Assembly: GCA_963698255.1 (NCBI GenBank)
Contig: CAVOQD010000022.1
Span: forward strand, 1-64,000
Length of the DNA: 64,000 nt
Reading direction: 5' to 3'
Source of the DNA: JAWKOK01 sp963698255
GTDB taxonomy: Bacteria > Chloroflexota > Anaerolineae > Caldilineales > Caldilineaceae
Shown: positions 9,909 through 19,667 of the stretch, piece after piece
Numbering within the stretch: the stretch's first letter is position 1
Layout: each line of letters begins with the position of its first letter
Position numbers and translations under genes: made by a program
Notes under the pieces: model-generated
The model's database searches: none
What the model saw: the letters and a program-made list of their open reading frames with translations, nothing else
What the model was told of the DNA's origin: nothing

Positions 9909-10239
9909 AGTACCATAATTTCCGTTCGTGGATGATTCTACAGGGTTTCGATGAAGGCGATCAAGGTCACGGCGAGCGCGCGGGCGTCACGGCAGTGTGG
10001 TGCGAGCAAACTGCATCGAGTGGCCCCGCGACCAACGCACGTTCCAGTTCGATGGGGATCGAGCCTGTAGCACACAGAACCAGGTCGCAAATGGTACCAT
10101 GCGGCTGGACAGGTAGGATGCGCCGGCTCGTATGATCGCCAGATTGGCCAGAATGCCGTGAGTGGAATGAACATCAAGGCAGCGGGCAGTACCATAGTTT
10201 TTACGACGCGGCCTATTCTACAGGGTTTCGACGAAGGCG
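9909..10239 (-). pseudogene. Decayed MalG-type permease fragment between direct repeats
   Basis: The minus strand reads VLPAALMFIPLT and, in another frame, MVPFATWF and LAVTLIAFIETL. These match, in order, segments of the MalG-type permease at 5956-6818 (LLPAALMFIPLY, MIPFATWLL, LAVTLFSF). The segment between the first two is shortened, and several frames are mixed. An imperfect direct repeat of about 51 bases bounds the fragment: 9909-9959 and 10188-10239, both opening with AGTACCATA and ending with ATTCTACAGGGTTTCG plus eight or nine further matching bases. This is a relic, not a functional gene. Confidence 0.6.
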
Positions 10240-10338
10240 TCGATGACACGAAATCGTGGGGTGCAACACAGCTCGTTCGGTGTGTCGCCTCATGCGGGAC
10301 CCAGATCAGGCTGCAACCCAGGTGCCGCTGACATGTCG

Positions 10339-11367
10339 TCATTTGTCTTGACGCGTCGCCGATTCGCCCACCTTTGCCACCAACACCTCACGTCGCTTGA
10401 TCACGCGATCGACCGGATGGCCCAGTTCTGTGTAGACCCCGCTGTCCAGGATCTGGAGTCGCTCTATGCGCTCTACGTTTTCAACCATCTGCTCACGGGG
10501 AAAGCGTGTCGCATCCCAGGAGTAGACCAGCGCGCCGCTCGGCGGCAACAGCGCTGCCCAGACCGGCAGCGCTGCTGCCAGCAACTGCTCAAGTTTGCCC
10601 TGGTGCTGGATGCCATAGGGCAGATCCGTCACGATTAGATGGGGGCGGAATCCGGCGAGCAGAACCTTGGCATCGATCGTGTCGCCGGATGCCAGAAGGC
10701 ACTCCTGGGTGGCCGGCTTGCCGATTGAGAAGGTCCAGCGTTGCCCCACCTGCTTCAGCCGTTCCTCTTTGACCTGGTGGCTGATGCGCGCTTCCTGGAG
10801 AAACTGTCGCAGAAACGTAGCGGTTGAGGCCACATCCTTACCGTTCTTTTCGACCCCGGCCGCAGACGCACCCAACATCAGCGCGGTCAGCAACGTCGTG
10901 CCGCCGCCGGCCAGCGGGTCGAAGACACGTAGCGTTGACCAGGGCCGTGTTGCCAGATCGCTGGCATGCCGGGCCACGTTGCAGAGAAAATGGGTGAACA
11001 TCTCGTTGGTCTTGCCACGGTAACGACGTGTTTCGACGATCTCCCGCGGCAGCGCCGGCGTGAAATCGAGCTCCAGCGGCTCCAGAAAAGGGCCAGACCG
11101 GTCGCCAATCGATTCATGGTAGACGAAGGCTGTGCCGGTCATGGCCAGCATTGCCAGTTCCCGGCGCGCCGATTCGTCAAGGCCAGCGTCCGAAACGTCG
11201 GTGAGATCGAAGGCGAGGTACTCCTGCCCACCGAGGCTGACCATCTGCATCTCTTCCAAACGATCGGCAAGGGGACTTAGCGCCAACTCGTGTGGAGCCA
11301 GACTGCGTGCCAATCCGGCATACTGGGTGTTGCGCTGCGGGGCAATCTGAACAACTAGGCGGGTCAT
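10339..11367 (-). CDS. TRM11/UPF0020-like SAM-dependent RNA or DNA methyltransferase
   Basis: An intact 342-residue protein. The N-terminal about 150 residues lack a recognisable motif and may be a substrate-binding domain. The C-terminal Rossmann-type domain has motif I FDPLAGGGTTLL (about residue 148) and the catalytic motif VTDLPYGI (about residue 247), of the (D/N)PPY class seen in N2-guanine and N6-adenine methyltransferases. DLPYG is a variant with Leu in place of the first Pro. Its ATG overlaps the stop of the diol dehydratase small subunit by four bases (ATGA), which implies translational coupling. The substrate is unknown. Confidence 0.8.
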   Translation of the reverse strand: MTRLVVQIAPQRNTQYAGLARSLAPHELALSPLADRLEEMQMVSLGGQEYLAFDLTDVSDAGLDESARRELAMLAMTGTAFVYHESIGDRSGPFLEPLELDFTPALPREIVETRRYRGKTNEMFTHFLCNVARHASDLATRPWSTLRVFDPLAGGGTTLLTALMLGASAAGVEKNGKDVASTATFLRQFLQEARISHQVKEERLKQVGQRWTFSIGKPATQECLLASGDTIDAKVLLAGFRPHLIVTDLPYGIQHQGKLEQLLAAALPVWAALLPPSGALVYSWDATRFPREQMVENVERIERLQILDSGVYTELGHPVDRVIKRREVLVAKVGESATRQDK

Positions 11368-11768
11368 GAGCGCTTCAACAGCTCCCGTTGGCGATAGGCG
11401 TCGGCGGCTTCGCGCACGAACGACGCGGTCTCGCCCGCGCCGTAGGTGGTCGTGAGCGTCTCTGCCAGGGCGACCAGTTCATCGTAGCTCGCGCGGCCCG
11501 GGCGGAGCAGTTCGTACATGGTCAACAGTTCGTCGTTGGGCACCGCTGTCAATTCGGCGGCTCGACGCAGATTGGCCGCCAACTGCGGAAAACCGGCCTC
11601 TTCAGCGATGGATGCCTGCGCCTGCAACGTGCTTGCATCCACGGCCAGGTCATCGGCGGTCAGCGTGCCTTCCGCCACAGCGTCCAGCGTCACCTCATTG
11701 TAGGCGCGCCCGCTGGCGGCGCGAAGCTGTTCAGGCATTGTTTCATTCAGTGGGTATTGAGGCATCAT
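11364..11768 (-). CDS. pduE: Diol/glycerol dehydratase small subunit
   Basis: 134 residues. The pattern NEVTLDAVAEGTLTADDL, then LRRAAELTAVPNDELLTMYELLRPGRA, is that of the gamma subunit of coenzyme-B12-dependent diol and glycerol dehydratases. It is shorter than PduE (about 173), lacking an N-terminal extension of the sort used for microcompartment targeting. It lies downstream of the fused large/medium subunit after a gap of about 120 bases that holds a dispersed repeat. The holoenzyme converts 1,2-diols or glycerol to aldehydes. The reactivating factor expected with such enzymes is not in this window. Confidence 0.85.
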   Translation of the reverse strand: MMPQYPLNETMPEQLRAASGRAYNEVTLDAVAEGTLTADDLAVDASTLQAQASIAEEAGFPQLAANLRRAAELTAVPNDELLTMYELLRPGRASYDELVALAETLTTTYGAGETASFVREAADAYRQRELLKRS

Positions 11769-11837
11769 CTCTTTCCGTTTGTACTCTGTACCGCGACAGA
11801 CAGTAGGAAGGTTCAGAATTCAGTCCATTACCGTGTC

Positions 11838-11890
11838 GGGCGCGACCCTTGTGGTCGCTCGCTGCGGGCGGGGACAAGCCCCGCCCCTAC
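11838..11890. repeat. GCGACCCTT...AGGGGC dispersed palindrome, copy 1
   Basis: Contains GCGACCCTTGTGGTCGC and GGGCGGGGACAAGCCCCGCC, two nested hairpins, and ends CCCCTAC directly beside the stop of the fused dehydratase gene. Copies occur at 14222-14291 and 17692-17754. Confidence 0.75.
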
Positions 11891-14131
11891 TCAAAAATCC
11901 GGCTCCCAGTCAAAGAACATCTCTGTCGGCGGTTTGTCCTCGATGGCTGCGGTCTCGCGCTGGTGTAGCAACGTCGTCTTGACGATGAGGCGCAGCCGAG
12001 CGCCGTTGTCGATCTTGACAGCCACCGGTCTGGTCGGCAGATCCAGCGCGTAGCGGGCTGCGTTGCGACCAATGGCCTCGTAGGTCTCCAGCGTCAAGCT
12101 GGGCGACTGGGGGAAGAGTTCCAGGTTGTTGAGCCGGGCCAGCCCTCGTTTGTGGATTACTGCTGTGCCCCGCGATTGCAGACCGATGGCAATCCCCGAC
12201 CCGCTGACCTGCGCGCCGATGTAGCCGATGGCCGCGCAATCCGACGTGTGATGCACCTTGATCATGCGTGCGATCATGCCTTCTTTGGCCACGCCGGTGA
12301 GGATGGCGATCAGTACCTCCTCGTGACTGAGCCCGCCGATGGTGCTGGTCAGCGTGTCGTTGAAGGCCGGGCCGACGGCCACCAGGATCTCATTGCGGGT
12401 GCCGTCGCGCACAGGGCCCAGAGCGATCAGCTTGTCGGTCGGCGTTCCGATGTTTTCGTCGATGAAGTCGTAGGGTTCCTTGGCCTGGGGAATGGCCTGG
12501 ATCTCGGCCCAGCGCTCGCCCTCGACGCGGTAGCCGGTGCCGGGGCCGGCATAGTCGTTGACGTCGTTGATGGCGCTGAGTACATGGAAATCTCTGTCAA
12601 AGATGGCCGACGGCTGCAGATAGTCAGCCGCCAGCCGTTGACGACCCATCTCCAGCACATTGGCGGCCACATCCTCGAAGCCACGTTTTTGCAGCGCGGC
12701 GGCCACGTCGATCATGGTGAGGTCGCTCTCCAGGAAGCGGTCGGCGGCCTCCAGATCGGCAACCAGGTCACGGTCGGCCATATCCTCGCTGCTGAAGGCC
12801 ATGACAGCGGCCTCGATCTCGTCGTCGCTGATGGCCGGGAAGCCCAAGCTCAGCGTAGACGGCTTGGATGGCCAACGCGCCCTTGCGCCGGATGGCCGTC
12901 GTCTCCTCCTCGGAGATGGGCCGCAGCCCCGCGTCGACCTGCATGTCGCGCTGGAGCACGTTGTAGTCGTCCAGATCCTCGGCATCAAAGTTGCCGCCGC
13001 CGAAGAGGTTGTCGCTCTTGGGCATGACGCTGAAGCCCGAGTGGACGAAGTCGGTGCCGGGCAAAAACTGCAGCATGAGCTTGGCCGTCTTGCGAATCTC
13101 CGAGTGGGAGGCCAGCGCATCATTGCCGGACGCCACCTCCAGGCCCAGCATGGAGGCCAGCAGGTTCTCGGCCAGCACGGCTCGCACACCGCCGGGCAAT
13201 GCCTCGGGCAGGGCGATGCAAGAGATCGAGCCGTTCTGCACGCCCTGGCTGCCCGCGCCCTTGGTCACCAACAGGCAGCGTGCCTCCAGATAGAGCATGG
13301 AGCATTGCTCGGCATTGCCCATCAGCGCCTCGGAGCCGGTCCCCGATGTGAAGCGAACCTTGACGCCGCGTGAGGCGTAGGCCGAGGCCAGAAAGGCCTT
13401 GGACCAGGGCGTGTCGTCGCCGTCGACAAAGGTCTGCTCCGTGCCGTAGACCGAGAGCGTTTCGGCGTAGGTGACCAGTCCCTTCATGGCCAGCTTCAGC
13501 CCCAGCGCTTCCTCGACCGCGCATTGGGTCAGCACGCCGCCGCGCCCGGTCTGGGTGCCGACCAGGATGGCCAGCGCATTGAACGGCGCGTTGCGGGCCA
13601 CGCGCACGGTGGTCTCGGCTTCGGCGAAGCCGCGCAGGCCGGCCTCGGCCGCGTCGGCAGCCAGCAGCGCCGGATGCTCTTTCCAGTTGGTGACGTGGGC
13701 CTGGTTGGCGGGCGTGCGCCGCACGCGCATCTTGGCCAGCCCCATCATCATCTCCAGCACGTTCATGTGGCGCATGATCTCGACCAGCTTGGCCGGCGTG
13801 CAGCCTGCGATCAACTGGCGCACTTCACGTCTGGGGCACATTGACGTCGACCAACATGCGCGCCAGCGTCAGCGACGGCACGCGCATGGCCGCTTCGGCC
13901 ACCGAAAGATCCAATGCATGGGCGGCAATGAAGAGATCGATGGCGTCGAAATCTGCGACGCTGACGACCATCCATCTCGACAATCACGTGCCATCCTCAA
14001 TACGGAGGCTCGGTTGTGGATCGTAGGGGCTGTCGACAACAGTCAGCCCGGCCTCGGGCCATGGATCGACAAAGGTTTCGCGATTGATGTCACGCTTGGC
14101 TAAGGCGGCAAAACGACGAGATTGAGTCATG
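11891..14131 (-). CDS. pduCD: B12-dependent diol dehydratase, large and medium subunits fused (frame-shifted)
   Basis: The gene spans about 747 codons, the sum of a large (about 550) and a medium (about 190) subunit. The large part starts MTQSRRFAALAKRDINRETF (ATG at 14131) and shows FTSGTGSEALMG, SQGVQNGSIS, GNDALASHSEIRKTAK and FSVMPKSDNLFGGGNFDAED. The medium part follows without a break in direction: IALGPVRDGTRNEILVAVGPAF, HTSDCAAIGYIGAQVSGSGI, RLNNLELFPQ, ending MFFDWEPDF. No stop-start junction is seen between them, and fused forms are known in other bacteria. Frame changes lie near 13980, 13825 and 12850. Product: aldehyde from propanediol, glycerol or a related diol. Confidence 0.85.
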
Positions 14132-14221
14132 GTTGATTCCAGTGCAAATCGATCGTGTAGAGGAGAAATCGCGGATATGGCAGATTCGGCGGATCCAACG
14201 AAATCGATGTCATGTTTCGTT

Positions 14222-14291
14222 GGGGCGACCCTTGTGGTCGCCCGGTCTCCATTTGACGGGGAGTCCGGGCAGGGACAAGCCCTGCCCCTAC
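14222..14291. repeat. GCGACCCTT...AGGGGC dispersed palindrome, copy 2
   Basis: GGGGCGACCCTTGTGGTCGCC is followed by a short insert (TCTCCATTTGACGGGGAG) and CAGGGACAAGCCCTGCCCCT. It lies in the gap between the M24 peptidase gene and the dehydratase start. Confidence 0.75.
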
Positions 14292-14345
14292 AGTTTTTTT
14301 GGATCAGGCCCAGGCGAATTCACGCTGATTCTATTGAAATCCGGG

Positions 14346-15478
14346 CTATCCGCCGAATTTGCATAATCCACAGCCTATCCAGTTCACGCCTACAACGTGA
14401 TCAGTCTCATTGTCTATCGCCATCAGGTTCTCGAAACCGTTCTCGCGGACGACGATGACGTCCTCGATGCGGACGCCGAATTTATCCTGCAGGTAGGCCC
14501 CCGGTTCGACGGACATCACCATACCAGATTCTAGGCGCTCAGGCACATTGGGTTTGAAGGCCGGTCCGGGGTCATGGGTAGCTAGCCCAACGGGGTGGCC
14601 CAATCCATGGGTGAAGAACTGGCCGTAACCGGCCTCTTCGATGCAGCGCGCGCGGCAGCGTCCACGTCGCCCATGGGGACGCCCGGCCCGATCTGTGCAA
14701 AGGCTGCCCTCTGCGCGCGATGAACAGCTTCGTATAGCCGTTGCATCTCTGCGTTGGGCGTGCCGACGCAGAGCGTCCGCGTCATGTCTGAGCAGTAACC
14801 GTGCAGGATGACGCCCATGTCGATGATCACGAGATCGCCGTTTCGGATCTGTCTCATGTCGGGCTGGTGATGGATCTCCCAGGCATTTTCGCCGATGGCA
14901 ATGATGGGGCCGAAGGATGGGCCGTCTAGCATTTCGTTCCCGGCGATCTGGCTGAGGATAATACCACGAAGAAATCGTTCGGTGACGCCGGGCACGATCT
15001 TGGGCATTGTGGCTACGAAGATCTCTTCGGCGATTCGCTGCGCGCGACGCATGAGGTCGATCTCCGGCTCTGACTTGATCATGCGAACGGCCTCGATCGA
15101 GCGTACGATCTGCAACTCGTAGCCGTCAAGCTCACGTCGAAGCTGGAGAAAACGCTCGTGGCTGATATCGCTCTCGATGCCGATGATCGAGGATTCGGGC
15201 AGGCACCCGGAGAGTATGTCAACCGCGGTCAACTCTGTGGATAGTTCGACGTCCGACGTCTGCGCCTCAGCCCAGGGAAGGCAGCGGAACGAGGTAGCGA
15301 GGAGTGCCCGATCCTGTGTCAACAGCAGCGCGCGCGGTTCGCCTCGAAAGCCCGTGGCGTAGCGCACGTTCTGTTGGCCGGTGATGAAGAGGGCGTCGAC
15401 ACCGTCTGCCGTCATCTGTCGGCGGATGCGATAGAGGCGATTAGCGTATTCTTCAGTTGAAAAGTCCAAGTAGGTCAA
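14346..15478 (-). CDS. M24 family Xaa-Pro peptidase (one frame shift)
   Basis: A creatinase/prolidase-fold metallopeptidase of about 377 residues. The N-terminal domain (residues 1-130) has the pattern LYRIRRQMTADGVDALFITG. The catalytic domain carries the five metal ligands: IIDMGV (Asp), YCSDMTRT (Asp), THGLGHPVGLATHD (His), SVEPG (Glu) and RIEDVIVV (Glu). The frame changes near 14650, between the second and third ligand. It lies directly downstream of the oligopeptide permease genes on the same strand, with only 36 bases between, so it probably degrades imported proline-containing peptides. Confidence 0.88.
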
Positions 15479-15514
15479 CTCCGTAGCGAGAGAAGTCGAG
15501 TGCGTTGCGCATCG

Positions 15515-16414
15515 CTATTCCCGCAACTGCGGATCCAGGGCGTCGCGCAGGCCGTCGCCCAGCAGGTTGAAGCCGAGCACGGTGATCATGATGGCCATGC
15601 CGGGAAAGAAGACCATGTAGGGCGACTGGCGCAGGAAGGGGATGCCGTCGCTGATCATGGCGCCCCATTCGGGAATCGGCGGCTGTACGCCCAGACCGAG
15701 GAAGCCCAGCGCCGCGGCAAAGAGAATCGCGCCGCCGACGCCCAGCGTCACCTGTACGATGATCGGCGAGAGACTGTTGGGTAGGATGTGCAGAAACATG
15801 ATGCGCTGATTGCGCACGCCCGTCGCACGCGCCGCTTCGATGAAATCGCGCTCGCGCACCGAGAGCACGATGGAGCGTACCACCCGCGCGTAGCCGGGAA
15901 TGCCGACGATGGCGACGGCGAGAATGGTGTTGCCCAGCCCTGGGCCACGCACGGCAACAATGGCAATGGCCAACAGGATGGCCGGAAAGGCCAGCAGGAT
16001 GTCCATGAAGCGCATGACAACCGTGTCATAGAAGCTGCCGAAGTAGCCGGCGATCAGGCCGAGCAGGGTGCCGATGATGCCGGAGACAAAGACGACCACG
16101 AAGCCGATCATCAGCGAAACACGGGTGCCGTGGACCACACGTTGGAAAATGTCCCGGCCCAAACGATCAGTCCCGAATGGATGGTCCAGCGAAGGCGGAA
16201 AGCGCGATTCGGCCAGGTTCGAGTCGATGGTCGGATCGTAGGGGTTGACAATCGGGGCCAGCAGACCGATCAGCACTGTCACTGAGATCAGGAAGAGACC
16301 AACACGGCCGTTCCAGCTCGAGAGCAGCCGGCGCCAGGCATCTCGAAACAGGCTGCGAGGTTGCTGTGACGACGCCCCGAACAATTCTGTTGGTTCTGAT
16401 GTAGCTTTGCTCAT
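15515..16414 (-). CDS. dppC: Peptide/nickel ABC transporter permease, DppC type
   Basis: An intact 299-residue permease. ATG at 16414 has GGAG upstream; longer in-frame starts are not needed. It has an N-terminal soluble segment, a first helix at LFLISVTVLIGLLAPIV, the HPFGTDRLGRDIFQRVVHG motif of DppC/OppC proteins, and the coupling loop DFIEAARATGVRNQRIM. It forms the membrane pore with the DppB-type subunit whose gene ends 223 bases upstream. Confidence 0.9.
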   Translation of the reverse strand: MSKATSEPTELFGASSQQPRSLFRDAWRRLLSSWNGRVGLFLISVTVLIGLLAPIVNPYDPTIDSNLAESRFPPSLDHPFGTDRLGRDIFQRVVHGTRVSLMIGFVVVFVSGIIGTLLGLIAGYFGSFYDTVVMRFMDILLAFPAILLAIAIVAVRGPGLGNTILAVAIVGIPGYARVVRSIVLSVRERDFIEAARATGVRNQRIMFLHILPNSLSPIIVQVTLGVGGAILFAAALGFLGLGVQPPIPEWGAMISDGIPFLRQSPYMVFFPGMAIMITVLGFNLLGDGLRDALDPQLRE

Positions 16415-16637
16415 GCTCTGCTCCGAGACAAGGGACGATATGAGTTGAAGCATGTAGGGCATGGGGCGGGCGGGTTTCACATTCCGACTTTTCTGGAAGG
16501 CTTCTCCGCCGTTCACATGCCCGTCGTTATTCAGAGATGTCCGTTTCCGGTGTTCATCCCGGCGCACGTGATGGCTAGGCGATGGATCATTTTCCCGGCA
16601 GGCGAATCTTCCGCCACGCCACCATGTGCCCCATTGA

Positions 16638-17648
16638 TCAGTTATCATAGCGGATACGCGGATCGAGATAGGCATAGGAAATGTCCACAAGCAGGTTGAC
16701 GACCACATAAATGAGTGCGCTGACCAGTACCGCGCCCTGGACGATGGGATAGTCGCGGCTCAAGATGGCGCGATAGGTCCACGATCCCATGCCCGGCCAG
16801 GAGAAGATCGTCTCCGTGAGCAGCGCACCGCCCAGCAGACCGCCCAGCTGCAGACCCAGGACCGTGATGATGGGCAGCAGCGCGTTCTTCAGCGCGTGGC
16901 GGGTGATGACGACTCGGTGTTTCAGCCCTTTGGCGTCGGCCGTGCGCACGTAGTCCTGCCGCATCACTTCGAGCATGCTGGCCCGGGTCAGCCGGGCCAG
17001 GATGGGCATGATCACGGTGCTCAAGACCAGAGCCGGCAGCATGCAGATGCCAGACGGCATTGCCGAATAGAGTGCAGATCGCCCATCAGCAGCGTGTCGA
17101 TGAGCATAAAGCCGGTGCGCCGCACCACAGTCAGATCGACGTCAAGGCGGGCGCTGGGCGGGAAGATGTGGCGGTTGACGGCCAGCGCATAGATCAGGAT
17201 CAGTGCCAGCCAATAGATGGGCATGGAGACGCCGATCAGCGCGCCCACGGTGGACGTCACATCGATCCACGAGTTGCGTCTGATGGCCGAGACGATGCCG
17301 ACGGAGATGCCGACGACCACGCCGATGATCAGACCAGCGATGACCATTTCAATGGTGGCGGCCAGCCGATACTTCAGTTCGTCCATCACCTGCGTGCGGT
17401 TGATGATGGATGTGCCCAGGTCGCCCTGCAACACCTTGCCCATCCACTCCACGTACTGGACGTAGATCGGGCGATTGAAGCCCATCTCTTCACGCACCCG
17501 TTCGATGTCCTGCGGGCGCGCTCGTTCGCCCAACATGACGGTCACCGGGTCGCCGGGGATCATGCGGATCAGCGAAAAGACGACAATCGATACACCCAAT
17601 CAGCACCGGAATCAGCGCCAGAAGACGGCGAGCGATATATTGACCCAA
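16638..17648 (-). CDS. dppB: Peptide ABC transporter permease, DppB type (frame-shifted)
   Basis: The best start is TTG at 17648 (LGQYIARRLLALIPVLIG), with AGGAG eight bases upstream; no ATG fits the family N-terminus. After a frame change near 17585 it reads VFSLIRMIPGDPVTVMLGE, and later ELKYRLAATIEMVIAGLIIGV. A second change near 17075 leads into the C-terminal half (RLTRASMLEVMRQDYVRTA, GLKHRVVITRHALKNALLP, ETIFSWPGMG), which is typical of DppB. About 336 residues, as expected. Operon order: binding protein, DppB, DppC, M24 peptidase. Confidence 0.85.
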
Positions 17649-17691
17649 GATCGGTTCTCCTACACGGAATTGGGACTGCGGCACCGTTTCA

Positions 17692-17754
17692 ACACGTAGG
17701 GGCGACCCTTGGGTCGCCCGTTGCGGGCAGGCGCAAGGCCATGCCCCTACGTGT
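17692..17754. repeat. GCGACCCTT...AGGGGC dispersed palindrome, copy 3
   Basis: ACACGTAGGGGC (17692-17703) is mirrored exactly by GCCCCTACGTGT (17743-17754). Inside is GCGACCCTTGGGTCGC. It lies between the binding-protein and DppB genes, so it may act as an attenuator. Confidence 0.8.
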
Positions 17755-17838
17755 AAACGATACCGATTGCGGCTGAAAAGAGACCGCCGGGTTGGCATTC
17801 ACGCCCAACCCGGCAGTTCTATCCGATGTGAATCCGGG

Positions 17839-19482
17839 TTATTCTTCTTCAACCCAGATGTTCTCGTACCACGAGCGGAAGACAACCGGCTCGTAGCCCT
17901 TGACTTCGTTGCGGAAGACGATCGTGTCCGGTTGTCCACACAACCGGAATACGGGCCACATCTTCGTGGATCAGCATCTCGGCTTCCTGGTAGATCTTCT
18001 CGCGCTCGTCCTGATCGGCCACGACACGGCCCTCGATCAGCAGTTCGGCCACCTGCGGTCGTTGTCGTAGCAATCCTCAGCCTTGGGTTCACCGACCGGG
18101 TGGCTGAAGTGCCAGCCGAGATAGTTGTCGGGATCGCCGTTGTCGGAGCCCCAGCCCAGCATCCACATGGGGAAGGTGCCCTCGTTGCGGTCGTCCAGAT
18201 AGGCGCCCCAGTCCTCGGTCTGCAGGCTGACGCGGATGCCCACCTTGGCCAGGTCAGCGGCAATCGCTTCGCCGATGGCCTTGGAGTCCGGGAAGTAGCC
18301 GCGGATCACCGGAATGTACCAGAAGTCGGTCTCGAAGCCGTCGGGCAGACCGGCCTCGGCCAGCAGTTCCTTGGCCTTTTCCGGGTTGTACTCGTAGGGC
18401 TGCACGTCCGGGTTGGAGCCCAGGATGGCCGGCGGCTGGAAGGAACCGGCCAGTTGCGCCGAATTCACCGTAGAAGGGCTCGATGAGCGCGCCCCAGTTG
18501 ACGGCGTGGGCGATGGCCTGGCGCACTTCCAGCTTGTCGAACGGTTCGGTGCACTGCTGGAAGGCGATGTAGCCGGTGCTCGTCGACGGGGTCTGGTAGA
18601 TGGTGATGTTGGGATCTTCTTCGGCCGCGGGCAGATCGGTCTGGGCCAGGTCGGCCTGATGGATCGTGCCGGCCAGCAGTTCGGCGAAACGGGCCGAGTT
18701 GTCGGGAATCGAGCGCCAGATGATGCGATCCAGCTTGGGACCTTCGCCCCACCACTCGTCGTTGCGCTCGACCGTGATGTGATCGTCCGGCACCCATTCG
18801 ACAAACTTGAAGGGGCCGGTGCCCACTGAGCCGCCGGCCGGCGTGCCGTAGATGTCGCCCTGCTCCATGACGGCGGTCGGGCTGTTCATGCCAAAGGCGA
18901 AGCCCAAGCGAGAGCTTGGCCAGCAGCACGCTGGACGGCTGCGAGAGGACCAACTCGATGGTGTAGTCATCGATGACATTGACTTCTTCGATGGCCAGGT
19001 CTTCGCCGAACTCAGCGTTGTAGTACTCGAAGGTGCGGCCAAGCGATACTCGTTGTCCGGATTGCGCCAGCGGTCGATGTTCCAGGCTACGGCTTCGGCG
19101 TTGAAGGGCGTGCCGTCGTGGAAGTTCACGCCTTCACGCAGGTGGAAGGTCCAGGTCTGGCTGTCTTCGGTCTCCCAGGATTCGGCCAGCCAGGGAATTG
19201 GCTTGGTGGACGTGCCTTCCAGGCGGACCAGCGGCTCGATGATCTCGTTGATGACACGTGCGGATTCGCCGTCGGTGGCCGGACCGGAGTCCAGCAGGAC
19301 CGAGTCGCCGCCGCGGCCGACGATCAGCGTGCCGCCGCCTTCGGCCATCTCGCCGCCGCGGCGTCTGCCGGCAGCTTCGGTGCTCATCGGCCGGCGCAGC
19401 GGCCGGAGCCGCTGGCCGGACAGGCTGTCAGCAGCAGAGCAGCCGTCAGCAGTAGAGCAATAATTAACCAAGTTCTTCGCAT
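17839..19482 (-). CDS. Peptide ABC transporter substrate-binding lipoprotein, family 5 (frame-shifted)
   Basis: ATG at 19482 with AAGGAG upstream. The signal peptide ends in a lipobox with Cys21 (LLLTAC). The mature protein shows the family-5 pattern: WLAESWETEDSQTWTFHLRE, GVNFHDGTPFNAEAVAWNID, GTGPFKFVEWVPDDHI, VRQAIAHAVNW and PEKAKELLAEAGLPDGFETD. Frame changes lie near 19400, 19035, 18900, 18470, 18060 and 17940. It delivers peptides or similar compounds to the DppBC pore. ATPase genes (dppD/F) are not in the window. Confidence 0.87.
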
Positions 19483-19547
19483 GTTGTTCTCCTTATGGAT
19501 GGGAAATTGGAACATCGGTGAAACAGAAAATGCTAATGGTGAATGGT

Positions 19548-19623
19548 GAATGCTCAATTGTGAATGGACGACCCGTCGGTGCGGAGCACCATTTGCCATT
19601 GAAGAATTCACAATTGAGCATTC
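19548..19623. repeat. GAATGCTCAATTGTGAAT inverted repeat, copy 1
   Basis: GAATGCTCAATTGTGAAT at 19548-19565 is exactly mirrored at 19606-19623. The loop carries a second pair, TGGTGAATGG / CCATT. Related arms occur at 32939-32975 and 52895-52920. Confidence 0.75.
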
Positions 19624-19667
19624 ACAATTCCTACCGTATCACTTCGAGTCGCTATGCGCTCAAACGA

